Part shown: positions 1 through 11,512 of the stretch, in pieces
Numbering within the stretch: the first letter of the stretch is position 1
Layout of the letters: each line of letters begins with the position of its first letter
Notes under the pieces: generated by a model
The model's database searches: none
The model's input: the letters and a program-made list of their open reading frames with translations, nothing else
Told to the model about the DNA's origin: nothing
Translations under genes and position numbers: made by a program
From: Blastomussa wellsi
Lineage: Eukaryota; Cnidaria; Anthozoa; Scleractinia; Plerogyridae
Assembly (NCBI GenBank): GCA_947652115.1
Contig: OX393574.1
Span: 12,980,888-13,044,887, forward strand
Length of the DNA stretch: 64,000 nt
Reading direction: 5' to 3'

Positions 1-256
1 TCAAATAAGTCAAAGGATATTATTTTAGGGATTAATGTTGTAATAAAGGATTATTTTTTCTTTAATGATCAGATCGGAGCACTCGAGAATAATATATATG
101 TAGCATACGTGAGTAATTTTTTACTTTTAAAAACAATCTTAAAAGAAAACGACCTCGGAAGATGTTGAATTGTGGTTTTCCTTTTAGAAACAATCACCCA
201 GGTTAAGATTGGCCTACGTCATCAGAGTTTCATCCCAGTGTGGCGCGCGAGTGTAT
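1..256. other. Intergenic or intronic DNA, nothing recognised
   Basis: AT-rich sequence with no supportable exon. It may be an intron of the ShK-domain gene, because the first visible exon of that gene (588-695) begins with a phase-1 acceptor and therefore needs upstream exons outside the window. Confidence 0.5.
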
Positions 257-481
257 ATTGTTCAAAGGGCGATTAGCGCTAACCCCGGGTTAAATTTTAA
301 TCTCCTTTTTATTTCTTTTGTTCAAAAGCGTTTTTCCGATAATTTTATCTATTCTTTTTAGAGCATCTAATAATCAAATTGTAGTCAAAAAGAACTAAAG
401 TGGATTTGCTATTTAAGCTTTCATATCTAAATTCAGATTTCGCACTCACCCTGGGTTATTTTAACCCAGCTTTGAACAACC
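257..481. mobile_element. Short inverted-repeat (MITE-like) element
   Basis: The left end carries ATTGTTCAAAG followed by a GCGCTAACCC-type block. The right end carries the inverse (AACCCAGC then TTTGAACAAC). The inverted ends flank about 200 bp of AT-rich DNA with no coding capacity. This is the architecture of a non-autonomous DNA transposon; the superfamily was not determined. Confidence 0.5.
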
Positions 482-587
482 CAGCCCTGTTGCTTACATT
501 TATAAGATTGAGCGGATAGTTGTATGACTCACCTTGTTTATTCTATTTTATTCAATTATTTACGTTTTTATTTATTATTTCTTGCAG

Positions 588-695
588 TCTGCCAGGATCT
601 AGTCGAAGAGATTGTTTGCATCGAGGAGAAAAATGCAGGCAACTGTTATCAATTTCCTTGGAATGGAAAATGTCGCAAAACTTGTGAACGCTGTG
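588..695 (+). CDS. ShK (ShKT)-domain exon of a secreted cysteine-rich protein
   Basis: An internal exon of 108 bp with acceptor ..ttgcag before 588 and donor GTATGT after 695. Both flanking introns are phase 1, the usual pattern for a shuffled extracellular module. The reading frame gives a cysteine-rich module of about 36 residues with the order C-QD..C...-..G.C......-GKCRKTCERC, closing with the CxxTCxxC signature of the ShKT family. Such domains occur in cnidarian secreted and extracellular-matrix proteins, astacin proteases and also potassium-channel toxins. Nothing here shows toxicity. Upstream exons, including any signal peptide, lie outside the window or were not recognised. The next exon of the same gene is probably 3459-3580. 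Confidence 0.75.
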
Positions 696-1252
696 GTATG
701 TTAAAGAAGTTAAGATTTGGTGTCGGGGACTCTCGTTTTCAATCATACACTTAAACATAGCTTATTACTATAATTGTAGATCTCTAGATGAAATAACAGT
801 TTTTTGACCTAATATTTGTACGGGAAAGATAAAAATGGGAAGCCGTATCACGACCTTTAACTAAAATATTTCACTACTCAACGTTAAATTTCTACGTAAC
901 AGCTAGGTTATGAACTCGAAATTTCTTTGAAGTATAACTGTTGAGGTCGCATAAAAGTTCGTCCAATTGCAAAGATTAAATGACAAATATTCACACATTC
1001 CGTGCTGGTGCGAACTCGTATACTAATGCGGCTGATAACCTGCATCCGAGTAGCTCAACCAATCAGATTATCTAATTTGCATTAGTAGTATAATTGAAAA
1101 ATTGAAAATTCCACTAAAGCCAAGTAGGACGTCGTTGTTGTGAATTTGTGGATTTTATTGGACAATCTATAATTTACTTTCTAAAGGAACTATGTACGTC
1201 GACGTGACGAAAATGACATGCCTCAGTAATGCCTCAGTAATAGAAAAGAAGC

Positions 1253-2284
1253 TTAGCTCTTACACAATAGCTTACCAAACTTTGCCTTGGCAATATGGCG
1301 AATCTCCGGTATTCTCCAGCAATACAATACAGGGTTAAACGATGAATTGGCAAAGATAAGTACAGAGGCAACATCCATGTAAAGCGATATTACACTTTGT
1401 TTAAAACTTCTAGCAACTATCATGGACAAACATAAGAAAGAAAGATAGCATAAGAGAAGAAAACTAAAGACGTAAATTGTGTTAGCGACCGTTTTCTTGT
1501 AACGCCCTAAATGGAAAAATGCTGCAGCATTTCCTTGCGTTTTATTGACATGGAGTCCAACTTGATGCCGACGTATTAACACGAAGGCCCGGATGTAGGA
1601 GATACATGCGATAGCGATACATAAAGTCAACAGCGTGTCTCTGAAAATTCGGTGAAGTGTTAGATTCCAGATCGACACCGATGATAAAACAGCACATAAA
1701 CACCAGATAAAAACGAGGAGAGAGTGCGTTCTCCTCAATGTTGCAAATTGGCGATATCGTAGACGTAGTTGAATAGCTAGAAATCTGTCCACCGCAATAG
1801 ATGTTATAGTTACGAATGACACTGCCGCGAGAAAATACCCGGATGTGTTGTAGACCTCGTTGATCGCACAGAAGTAGCTCAATTGCCCAGTTAATGCCGT
1901 GTAGTTTGAGGCTAAAAACAACGGCTGCACGACCAAACCAACGCCGAGATCGGAAATGACCAAGCTACAAAGAAGCGCCTTAAAAGGCGGATGCAAAGAG
2001 CGACATTTCCACAGACAGAGCAGCATGGCTAAATTTCCAACGATAGAGGCAAACAAAAACGGAATTGTGACCGCACAACTGACTGTATAAGCTGTTGGGA
2101 AAGCATTAATGTTGCTGAAAGCTCGTGTGGTGCGGGGGAAACAAAACTCTCCTGCTTTCATCTTCAAGTCTTGATTGAGCGAGGAGAACTCTTGACATGT
2201 TTCTTTCAATATCATGTTACACAAGATACAAATGAACACCTGCGACATCTCCAACCGGATTTTCAAATTAGCCACACAATTCAT
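1253..2284 (-). CDS. Class A (rhodopsin-like) G protein-coupled receptor, intronless
   Basis: An uninterrupted 343-residue reading frame with seven hydrophobic segments. Visible landmarks are G-N near 83-84 in TM1, the SDLGVG block with Asp112 in TM2, Cys139 at the top of TM3, DRF (166-168) in place of DRY, Trp194 in TM4, and NPVLY (317-321) in TM7, followed by a short Cys-containing tail. The TM6 CWxP motif is replaced by CYLS, so the usual proline is absent. The start is uncertain: an upstream hydrophobic stretch (residues 10-25) could be a signal sequence, or the true start could be a later Met such as residue 42. Ligand and subtype are unknown. Intronless class A receptors form large lineage-specific expansions in corals and sea anemones. 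The gene lies on the opposite strand within the intron between the two ShK exons. Confidence 0.88.
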   Translation of the reverse strand: MNCVANLKIRLEMSQVFICILCNMILKETCQEFSSLNQDLKMKAGEFCFPRTTRAFSNINAFPTAYTVSCAVTIPFLFASIVGNLAMLLCLWKCRSLHPPFKALLCSLVISDLGVGLVVQPLFLASNYTALTGQLSYFCAINEVYNTSGYFLAAVSFVTITSIAVDRFLAIQLRLRYRQFATLRRTHSLLVFIWCLCAVLSSVSIWNLTLHRIFRDTLLTLCIAIACISYIRAFVLIRRHQVGLHVNKTQGNAAAFFHLGRYKKTVANTIYVFSFLLLCYLSFLCLSMIVARSFKQSVISLYMDVASVLIFANSSFNPVLYCWRIPEIRHIAKAKFGKLLCKS

Positions 2285-3458
2285 CTATATTTTCGGCATC
2301 CGATTTGTCTCATTTTTCTTCCAATTTAATTAATTTTTCTGTTTGACTCCCCGCACCGTCCGACTAAAATATACTGTCTACAAAGTTGCTTTCAGAAATT
2401 AAGTAATTTAAATATTAATTATGCTGCTTTGGTAAAATCCCATTCAAGCAAGTATCCAACTATTTCTTAATTGAACAATACTTGAAGACTTCTTACATGT
2501 ACTTTAATCGTTAGCCGCCTTTGATGTAAGCTTGCTAAGTTTTCAGTATTCTGAAAACATAAAGAGATTTTTAGGCGATTGATATTAATATCAAACAGGA
2601 GGGACATTCGTCACATCTCCATCTATTCTCCGAGAAGAGTGGAGTATTTTGACGAGCTTCGAGCTACTTGAAACAATAGAATTCAAAATGGCCGCCGTAT
2701 CGGTAAAAAGGTCTATTGTGAGGTTGTTTCATTGAAGGAAACAATTTGGGCTGTAGAGTTACGGCTTTCAAGATGTCAAGAGTTAATTATTATTTATTTT
2801 ACAATAACCAAGGACGAACCATTAGTTAACTAATCAGTGATATTTCGTTCGAATGGTCACACATTAGGTTTCATCCTCAAATTCAAAGATCGTACTTCCT
2901 TGTACAACACTGAAAAATAGTAGCAACAGCTGTCGGAGTGAAACTGGAGGATGTACAAAAATATACAAATTACAAAATCTGTATTACAAACAATTTGTCC
3001 AAGGGGATGGGGGGGGGGGAGTGGCAAATTGTGCTTTTCCGTTTATGATTCCCTTCTTCGTGACGTCAAGAACAAGGTAAAAGCTCTGGGAACGAGTTTG
3101 TCCTATTTTCTGGGAACACCCCATTCATCCCACCCCTAGCCCATATTTCTTAGTGACTTGTGGCTTTCATGTAGAAACATGTGTTATGGGTGGGGTGGGT
3201 AAGGATTTTCCTAGAACGATGATTGTGAATCCGATAAAAAGGCAAACTTCAATTCCCATTTCACCCCTTCAACCCCCACTGCCCCCGACAGCCCCCACCC
3301 CACCCCCTCCCGTTCATTCCAAGCTGCTATTTATAAACTGAAAACTGCGTCTAGCAGTCTTGAAAAATAGAGCAAACTTATATGACTGAAGCAAAACAGT
3401 TTTAAAACAGTTTCTTTAGGAACTAATTTCCTTATTGCATCTTTCAACTCTTATTCAG
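2285..3458. other. Intron sequence without recognised genes
   Basis: Lies between the GPCR start and the second ShK exon. It contains a G-run (about 3005-3020) and a C-rich stretch (about 3265-3315). The short open frames here have no family features. Confidence 0.45.
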
Positions 3459-3580
3459 ATGAGTGCTATGATGCCCACAATGTTGTAACCTGCCAAGACG
3501 AACTCGCGAGGGGAAACTGCGGCGAGCTTGATGTAGCACATGTGTGTAGTCAAACCTGTCACAAGCTCTCCTGTACTCAG
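3459..3580 (+). CDS. Second ShK-domain exon of the secreted protein
   Basis: A 122-bp exon with acceptor ttattcag before 3459 and donor GTAAAG after 3580. It enters in phase 1, matching the donor of the 588-695 exon, and leaves in phase 0. It encodes about 40 residues with six cysteines in a ShKT arrangement: ECYD..., TCQDELARGNCG, VCSQTCHKLSC. In this family the Asp after the first Cys, the A..G.C block and the final CxxTCxxxC are typical. The product is probably secreted and disulfide-rich. Its role cannot be told from sequence alone. Confidence 0.75.
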
Positions 3581-4735
3581 GTAAAGAAAAATCTCCATTA
3601 CACGCCGTCAAGAGAGAATAAGAGAAGGACAACTCGTTGGCTTAGGCTCGATTACCAGCCGTTGTTCGGGAACCGGAGCCCGGGAGAGCGGCGGAAATCG
3701 AGCCTATTCGTTGGCTCGGATATGTCAATATTGCATGAAAGCTATTTACGGATCGATTGGCTTTGAAAGGAGGTCTGTTTCCCGTGACGACCGAAAAATG
3801 TCGCATCCCTTGCGAGTTTAAGGAATTCGTTTTGATCCACAAAGCTTAATTCCAGATGGATATATAGGAGTTTTTGCAGAACTCTCGAGAAACAGACTTT
3901 TGTTCCAAACGCAAGTCTATAAATAACTTTCAAAATGCATATTTTTTGGCAAATATCTCCTTGTCGACAAAACTGATGATACCAGCTACGCATCAACAAA
4001 CAGAAAGGATATTTTTCGGAGGTTTTAGACTGTATTAAAATACCGAATGTCTTGTCGGCCAGGCAGAAGTCGTTTTATGATTTTCCCGATCTAATTCTTT
4101 CTGGCCAAAAACCGAGGTCATCGATACACTTTGTGGTTTCCGATAATATTTTAATCTTTTGAGGTTTTCGAGGCTTAATCTGATTTCTTTTTTATATGAA
4201 GGTTTTTGAACACGTTACAAAGTGAAATATGACTTTTTGACCTTTCGTTGAGGTTACACGTATTTCAAATTTATAACGTAGGTACGTTTGACAAGAAATA
4301 AAAAACAGCGAAGTAATATAAGAATTTAAAATAATATATAAGGCGAGAAAGGGATGAAAATCAAATAATAAAGACAAGAAATGGTCAGTTTGCCACAACG
4401 TTGACAAATGAACTTCTCGCTTTCGAGCTCATGGTCAATTAAGCTTGGCAAGACCAAATTATATCAAGGCAAAAGCAATTATAAAAGCTCTTAAATTTCG
4501 TTGGTTACAATTCTAACTTGGCCTGATCGTTTAATTTCCTCTAATCAATATACAATAAACGAACCCTCTCAAATACATGTACGTACCTCTCCGGGAGGGT
4601 AGGTCAATTCCAAAACGAGAACCACACATAAACGCCATTGAAGGGTGATTCTCGTCAAAGTTCTAATCAGAATGTCAACAGCTCTTCTACTTTTTATTTT
4701 TAATAATCTTATATTATGTCTTTTGCTTTTAACAG

Positions 4736-4753
4736 GAAGCTACCAAACGCTGA
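4736..4753 (+). CDS. Candidate short terminal exon of the ShK gene
   Basis: A strong pyrimidine-rich acceptor (ttttgcttttaacag) precedes 4736. Entering in phase 0, as the 3459-3580 donor requires, gives E-A-T-K-R then a TGA stop at 4751-4753. This would end the protein five residues after the second ShK domain. No other downstream exon fits as well, but an exon this short cannot be proved without transcript data. Confidence 0.4.
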   Translation, partial: EATKR

Positions 4754-7493
4754 TTCCTTACTGTAATGAAAGAGGACTTAGAAAACTGCAAAAACTCTGG
4801 ATTAAAGTATTTAGTTAAACTGTAGAACAGGCTTTGTTTCTATATCTGGGTTCAGTTGTTCAGAGGAAGGATAACACTATCCACTGGATAAATCACTATC
4901 CAGCGGAGAGAGCGAGTTTCATTTGAGTGTCGTATGGCAAGACAATACAGTAAACAATTTTCCATACATTTGTCTGTATTTTTTTATTCCCGCGAACGCG
5001 TCGCACTTACAGACAATATGAAAAATTAAAAAACTTTACTGAACATCTTCTATCCCAGCTACATCCTTCAAGCTCGGTGAATACAATCTTCAGCCTACCA
5101 TTTTAACGTTGCAATTTATAAATTATTTCCCATCAGATTCCCATATAAACACTGTAATTTCTCAACGCTTTGCATATCCGTCGAGATGGCCTCGAAAACC
5201 GTGAAAAGGCCTCTATTCAAGACAGGAAATTACCTCCCTTTCGTTGCTTCGTCGCACAGGCCAGAAGAACACACTGTATGTAAAACTAGTAATTGTCAAA
5301 AAGATTACTTTATTTTTCCAGAAACAATTTTTTTGCTCTACCAATTTGTAATTCATCTTTTTGCTTGACCATTCGCGACAGAGTGAACTGTATTTGAAAA
5401 GAAAAATAAGCAGTCATGGAATAAGCAGTCAGTACACTTCGTCCCTTCTCCGATTAATGGAGTTTCCTAAGTCAGACGTGCTAAAATAAAATATATTTTA
5501 TGTGCATGTTCAGAGCAAAAAATGATAGCTTCAATTTATGCTAGCCACATTTCAAATATGCATGACTGATGATTTTTTTACAAAGCGAGAGCGAAAAATT
5601 AAAAAAAAACGAGTGACATAAGGAAGCCTTATTTTACCTTCCTTGCTAGGTCGATTGCAAGCTATTTATTCAAATGACCAAGGAAAAGCTTTTGGAACGA
5701 GGTTGGCAGAATTCCAGCCTATCTAGGAGGCATATAAAAATGGCTGCGAGGTGTCTTACGTTTAAGACACTTAAACTAAAATTGCTATTGAACAGTTTTG
5801 AAGGGTTTGATCCTATTTCCTGTCAAATGAGTTAGGATATACATTTTACGTAGTTGGCCCCACGCTAGGAATGAAAGCACGTACAGTAAAACTACAAAAA
5901 CAAGCCCCAGGATCATATTTACCTGACATCCCTCTCTAAACATAACGATATGAGACCAAAATGACTCCCACAGTCGCTTTTTAGCACCAATTCTTCAAGT
6001 GGCCGAGGCTTCTCGTCCAAAAACCATAGTTTATATAATTCCGATGGGCAATCCCTCTGAAAGTAAAAGAGTACAGCGTTTGTGAGATTCAGCTACGTGT
6101 TGTGAAGGAGCAGCGCGCCGGATTTGAACGAAAGTGTATGAGTTTCAGGTAAGATTAATTACATATCAATATCGGAAACATGGGCTTTGTTGTTAAAGTA
6201 AATGCGCAATCTGTTTGTTTATGTGGAGAATTATCCTCTTTTAGCGCAGGATTCTGCTCTCTTATAACTCTTAAGTGCTATAAAGGGACGTTTCACAGGG
6301 ATTTTGACCTTTTTTGGTCAGAATTGTTCTATAATAGCTTTACTTAGGTTCAAAGTATTACTACAGCTCCAAGTGACAAGAAAATAACTAAATTCTTGAA
6401 AGAGGAAGAATTAATGATTTGTTCCTGCACGTTTTGGAACTCCAAAATGCAAGAACTTGAAAAACGTTGGTCTAGGATTTTCAAGTTCCGACTCATTCTG
6501 GCTCAGTTTATTTACTGATCGGCTTTAGCGAAGTAATTATAACAAAAGTGGGCCATTACCTATAGGTTCAGGTTGCTGTTAATACGAAAATAGATTTGGG
6601 ATTTCTAAATCACCTTGAATCCCGCGATACTTCCCTATTAAGAAGATTCCCTAGTTTTCCATTGCGCATCCTTACTGTGCATAATCTCACGCGTGATTTA
6701 GCGTGCGCGCGCATATAAATATGGCGGCTTTTTCTTTATGTCTGGAGCGCACCAGAGAAGTAAATCGTCATTTTCTCTAAAACGAGTTCGATGACCTATC
6801 CTGTTTCTCCTTGTTTCAACGGAGTAATAACTTTCTTCCAGTACAACAAACAATTCTCAGAAACAATAGTCGAAAGCGTGTTTTTTACAAGCCTATCATG
6901 ATATACAAGGAATTCCTACGAATAAACGAGATGCATATGCTGTCGCTACAGAACGAGCACGGTAGTGTAGCAGCTTTTGTAAGCTTGTAATTCTACTGTT
7001 AGCAGTGGCTATTGTTTTGGGGGCTACGGGCATTGTTCCTGTTGTTTGTTTTATTGTTTTCACGCAGGGTATCGAGCCATTCATGTGAGACTTAACGAGA
7101 GCTGCTACATCGCCAACAAGCACGGGGACCCCCATTTTGTACTTCAAAGTTTAAGTTTCTATAACACAAACGATTAATAGGCAGTTTGACAAGTTTGAAA
7201 AAATCTCAGTGTGTGTTCTGCTTTTGTGGAATGACCTTAAGTTCCGCTGTTATTGCGTACGTATTCCGGCTTATCAGTGAAATTCGCCGCAATGTCCTAA
7301 TTACCTTTTTACAGAAAGGAAACTACTTATCAGATTCTCTTGTACGAAATCACGTATGGTGATCTGCCATTATGTATATAAGGACAATGAATTTACAGCA
7401 TTCACTAACAGTCCAACAACTGCTGTACCTGATCGCGGTCCTGATTACAACGTACAACTCCGTGACAACACTGTACTGACGCACAAGGCCAGA
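4754..7493. other. Intergenic spacer between ShK gene and fibrinogen-like cluster
   Basis: No supportable gene. Around 4850-4920 there is a one-sided remnant of an inverted-repeat element (ACTATCCACTGGATAAATCA). An open frame at 6896-7147 (-) of 83 codons shows no recognisable domain. A short ATGGCGGC start context at 6720 leads nowhere obvious. Confidence 0.4.
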
Positions 7494-9434
7494 ATGTTTT
7501 TACACATGCACACTTGTTTCGCTTTGTTTTCAGTCTTCTTCAGCAGTTTCTCAGCAGTCAGGTGAGGCAGTTAACTTGTTTGAAAAGCCTTTTGAAAATT
7601 ATAGCGTACATTTATAGGCCAGAATTCTCCCAGACCATTACACGTTTCAGTGGAAAGCGGTTGTACGATGTTGCTTGTGTTCTTTAAGACATGTTTTCGG
7701 CTCTCGCTCGACTGCGAGATAAGACTATATTCAGTATTCCATTTCCTTTCAGAAGCTATGTAAAGGGATATTTCTGATCTGGAGTTCTCAAACTTATTAA
7801 TAATTCACCACGTTAAAACAGGGAATCAGTACTGTAACCGTGGTTTGGAAATGTGATCTTAGTTAGCATAGATTTTTACGATTTTATTTCTTCGTTTTCC
7901 CCGTAGTTTTAGTTTCGATTGAGAAGATATATCAAACACTCGAGACAGTGTTTCATCACATTTCCAAACACCTCCAAGTTCGTCAAAAATACCCCGCTGC
8001 GCGTCGTATTTTCAACTCTCTTCTCGGTCTTTGGAAATGTGATGAAACACTGTCTCGAGTGTTTGATATATTACTTTTAACACCAGCGCTCTTATTTTAC
8101 CCAATAAGGGGATTGGAAAAACAGAGATACAGAGTATTGGAGATGGACAAAGAAGGTAATCTTTACCTTTACACGACTGCACTGCTCTGTAAAAGTGAGA
8201 TTATTAAGCGACTGGCAAATGGAACATATCATCTGGTGGAAGCGAACTCCATAGGTATTCCAGTTTTTTTCTCATTTTATGACAAGAATGTCTTAATTTT
8301 CTGTTATGTACCGTAACGTGCTGATACCTTACTAATTTTCGCCCTTTTCGCGATTTTTTTAAAAAATGGGAAAATTGAATACGCATGATTAGGGTCGGAA
8401 AGGAGGAGGGGGGAGGGGTGGTGGTTGTCGTGCACTGTATACGGGGATTAAAATCGAAGATTCACGGCTCACGAGACATTAAAACATATTTCTCACGAAT
8501 CACACACAATTCATTTACTTTTCACCCATACAGTACTACAAACTGACCTGTCGAACACCTTGAAATATATCGTTGCTATTTGCGCTCTAAAATACTAAAT
8601 TTACAAAAATTCACAACTCAATGCCATAGTCTACACAAACAGAACTGGGTATACTTTATTACTCGAAATTCTTTAGCGCAGTACGTCTGTACAAAAGGCA
8701 GTTTAAAATGGTTCATAGTTTACAGCAGAAATGCTAAAACTAGCAAAATATTTTGGTTTCCGACCTTAGGACTCAGCAAGACTTCTCCGGCGTTGAACTG
8801 CAAGGACCTGAAACAGAAAGCGGCATCACATGTGTCAGGCGTTTATTGGATAGACCCAGATGGTGGTTCCTGTGATAATGCATTCCAGGCCTATTGCGAC
8901 CAAAAGACGGACGGAGGGGGCTGGACACTAGTTTGGAGTTACACCTTTACAGCTTACTCAAGTTTCATGAGTGGAGCAAACGCTGTCACCCCGCGACCAA
9001 CCTGGACGGCCGCAAAGGCAAACACTCGAATGTCTACAATAGTTCCACTGAGCGAGACGCAGTACGAGGCCATGAACTTTACTTCATGGCGCACTATTGG
9101 CAAGGAGTTCCTGATCAAGAGCAACATCAACAACTGGATCGCATGCAAGGAAGGCACTGGTAGCTTGGTGCTAGAGAAGACGGGGTCAATCGCTTGTAAG
9201 CTGGTTAAACAGGTTTCCCAGCAATGCAGTGGCGAAGCACCAAATTTCGTTTGGTCCTCTACCAACGGGCAGGGCCTGGGTAGCGGTAATACATATTACT
9301 TCTTTGATGGCAGCACAGAGAAGGATACAGATGTGCTTAAGAATCCATGGCCTGTTCATGATCCATGTGGAAAATACAAACCAAATCATTTAAAAGGCGT
9401 AACTAATCCACACGGTAACATTTTCATTCGTTAA
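7494..9434 (+). CDS. Secreted fibrinogen-related protein, copy 1 (three exons, intact)
   Basis: Exons 7494-7561, 8109-8254 and 8770-9434 join in frame (phases 2 then 1) to about 292 residues. Exon 1 is a signal peptide of about 23 residues (MFLHMHTCFALFSVFFSS). Exon 2 encodes an unrecognised 49-residue module starting RGLEKQRYRVLEMD. Exon 3 encodes a domain resembling the first half of a fibrinogen C-terminal domain: SGVYWIDPDGGS (94-105), AYCDQ (Cys114), TDGGGW (118-123), then a lineage-specific region and a conserved HDPCG...NPHGNIFIR end. The GVY.I / YCD / DGGGWT signature is typical of FReD and intelectin-like folds. Canonical FReD calcium and acetyl-group sites are not obvious. A polyadenylation signal AATAAA lies at 9565-9570. 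It is probably an extracellular lectin-like or matrix protein. Related proteins occur in coral secretomes, but that link is inference. Confidence 0.82.
7927..8071. repeat. Perfect 42-bp inverted repeat (foldback element)
   Basis: Arms 7927-7968 and 8030-8071 are exact reverse complements by eye, separated by a 61-nt loop. The arms begin ATATATCAAACACTCGAGA. The structure lies in intron 1 of fibrinogen-like copy 1, only 37 bp before the exon-2 start. Neither paralog has it, so it is probably a recently inserted non-autonomous element. Confidence 0.8.
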
Positions 9435-10386
9435 TGGTCAACTTTTGTAAAGAATGCAGCAAGTAGCTGCTTGAAGGCAAAGATTTTGCAACACCAGCTA
9501 ACTATTTGAATAAGTTACAATTTCTTGCACAGCATTGTTTTCTTGCACGCCGAATGATTTCATTAATAAAATTAAATTAATATTGTGTATAAAAAAATCG
9601 GTAAAAAGACTTAAAAACGTAAGTCAGAGAAGATGACCGGCCATATGATGGGAAACGTTTAGTGTTTTTAGTTCCCTTTTACGGCTTTTTAACCAGTTTC
9701 AATCCAGGTTGAATCAATCGTCTTTACATATTGCTATATTTTACTGATGCTATTTGGACGGACAGTAAAATTGCAGAAAACAAAATAAAAGTAATTGTGT
9801 TAGACTATATTACTTGGGACAACAAGCCAGTGTGTATACTTCAAAGAGAAAGTAATCATGTATACGCATAATACACTTTTCCATTATATTTCTTTCTGAG
9901 AGTATTTGTAAGGAATACTCTGATTTAATTTTTTTCAACATACACGGATTTTTATTTTTAACAAGAAGTAAGGCCTGATTTTACTTTTCTTTTTCAAGGT
10001 AAATACTCATCTTCGTCTATCAACGTTCCATGGGCTCAAATGTTTTTTTTTTCGAGTGATTGCACTACAGGAATCGAAGTCGAAAATTCTTTGATCTGAC
10101 GTTGTGACCAACCCTTTGCACGCTGAGAAAAAACAATTAAAATAGCAATTCCTCTACTACGACGACGGAAAGGTCACTTTTAATACCAATGTTTTGGCTA
10201 ATTATACAACTAGTCTTCTTCATGAACATCTCGCTCTCAGTCTGTTCTTATTCAACCGCTAACGAAAGAGAGCATATCACTTCTTCTTACTTCGGGAGAC
10301 TCGGAAAGAAGAAAGAGTCTGGGAGCGAGATACCCTTTTAACGCCTACTTTTGTTGGCGAGCGCAAAGCTTGAACAAGATCTTGGG
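9435..10386. other. 3' flank of copy 1, AT-rich spacer
   Basis: 3' UTR and intergenic DNA. No exon or RNA gene was recognised apart from the polyadenylation signal noted for copy 1. Confidence 0.4.
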
Positions 10387-10677
10387 CATTTTCGTCCCCA
10401 TAGCCCTTTACGTTTCTTTTAGCCGATGGGGCCTTTGTGCGAGAAACGAAGGGCTCTGGGAAAAAAATTCGACTTTTTTGTTAGCTAGTTGAGAACAATG
10501 AAATCTTAAAGGGAAGTCATAAGGTTCGCCGACCGCCATATTGCAGCACATAACATGTGGAAACATGAATACGTCATATAATCTTGGCCTGGATATTGTA
10601 TGTCCTTAGAGCCCTCCATTTCTCGTGCCAAGGCCTCGCCGGCTAAGAGAAACGAAAAGGGCTATGGGGACGAGCAT
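10387..10677. mobile_element. MITE-like element with about 75-bp inverted ends
   Basis: The left arm (10387-10467) contains TTTTCGTCCCCATAGCCC and later a GGGCTCTGGG block. The right arm (10600-10677) is its imperfect inverse (GGGCTATGGGGACGAGCATG). There is no transposase in between. A related CGTCCCCAGAGG terminal motif occurs at 28661-28873. Confidence 0.6.
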
Positions 10678-11239
10678 GGGTCCCGCGAAAGAACAAGTTT
10701 CCCGTACTGCCTCGTACCCAGGCGCCTCAAAGTCACGCGACCAAGGAACTTGATAAGGTTTCTTGTAAACGCAAAGGGCAAAGAGCCCGTTGATCGCTCT
10801 TCCCAATATATCTGCGCGCTTCACAAGTCATTCCTAAAAGATTAAGGTACGAGGCAGTTTTCCGCATTAACGGTCTTACTGTGACGTCGTAGGTCAACGA
10901 AAGTCATGATCCCAAGTTTATTTTGTCATGTTTCCATGGCATTTCCGCATACACAACTCCGTGTCGAGGTATGTCTGCCATATCTTCCACAAATTTCGCG
11001 CAAACACGTTAAAAAGGAAGATATCGATCTCAGCATCAATAAAAACGCAGAGAGAGTTAAATGTGACATGTAAGTTTATTTTGGACTTTGTGTATTGCGT
11101 TCACTTTGCCGTGGTATCTTCGCCGAACCTGCGAACTAAACGTGACGCATGTTAGAAAAAAAAGAATCAGAATGATTGCCAAAAAGAACGTAATCTCCCA
11201 TCAGCAGTAAATTCGTTTCCACCATCGATAAGGTAAGTC

Positions 11240-11512
11240 TGGAGTCGGGCCGAGTGGCCCATCAGGCCGGAGCTTATCCCGATTTCTGTAGCATGAAGCT
11301 ATAGAGAGTATTTCTACTCCCCCCTGGATGGGATGCTAGTCCATCGCAGGGTTACCCCCCAGCAGTAAATTCGCCGGTACCCACTTATACACCTGGGTGA
11401 AGAGAGGCACTGTGAGAGTAAAGTATCTTCAACGCTGTGCCCCGGCTAGAGGCTCGAACCCGAACCGTCCGATCCGGAGTCCAGCGCACTAACCATTAGG
11501 CCATTGCGATAT
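11240..11512 (-). mobile_element. tRNA-derived SINE, copy A
   Basis: Read on the minus strand, it begins with a tRNA-like head (GGCCTAATGGTTAGTGCGC, A-box-like) and a B box GGTTCGAGCC (11451-11460). A tail follows with CCTGCGATGGACTAGCATCC and AGCTTCATGCTACAG blocks. The same order is found at 33570-33842, 47456-47735 and (diverged) 47766-48010, so this is a dispersed family and not a tRNA gene. Confidence 0.8.

Noticed and set aside
6896..7147. 83-codon minus-strand gene
   Set aside because: No domain, signal peptide, splice partner or paralog.
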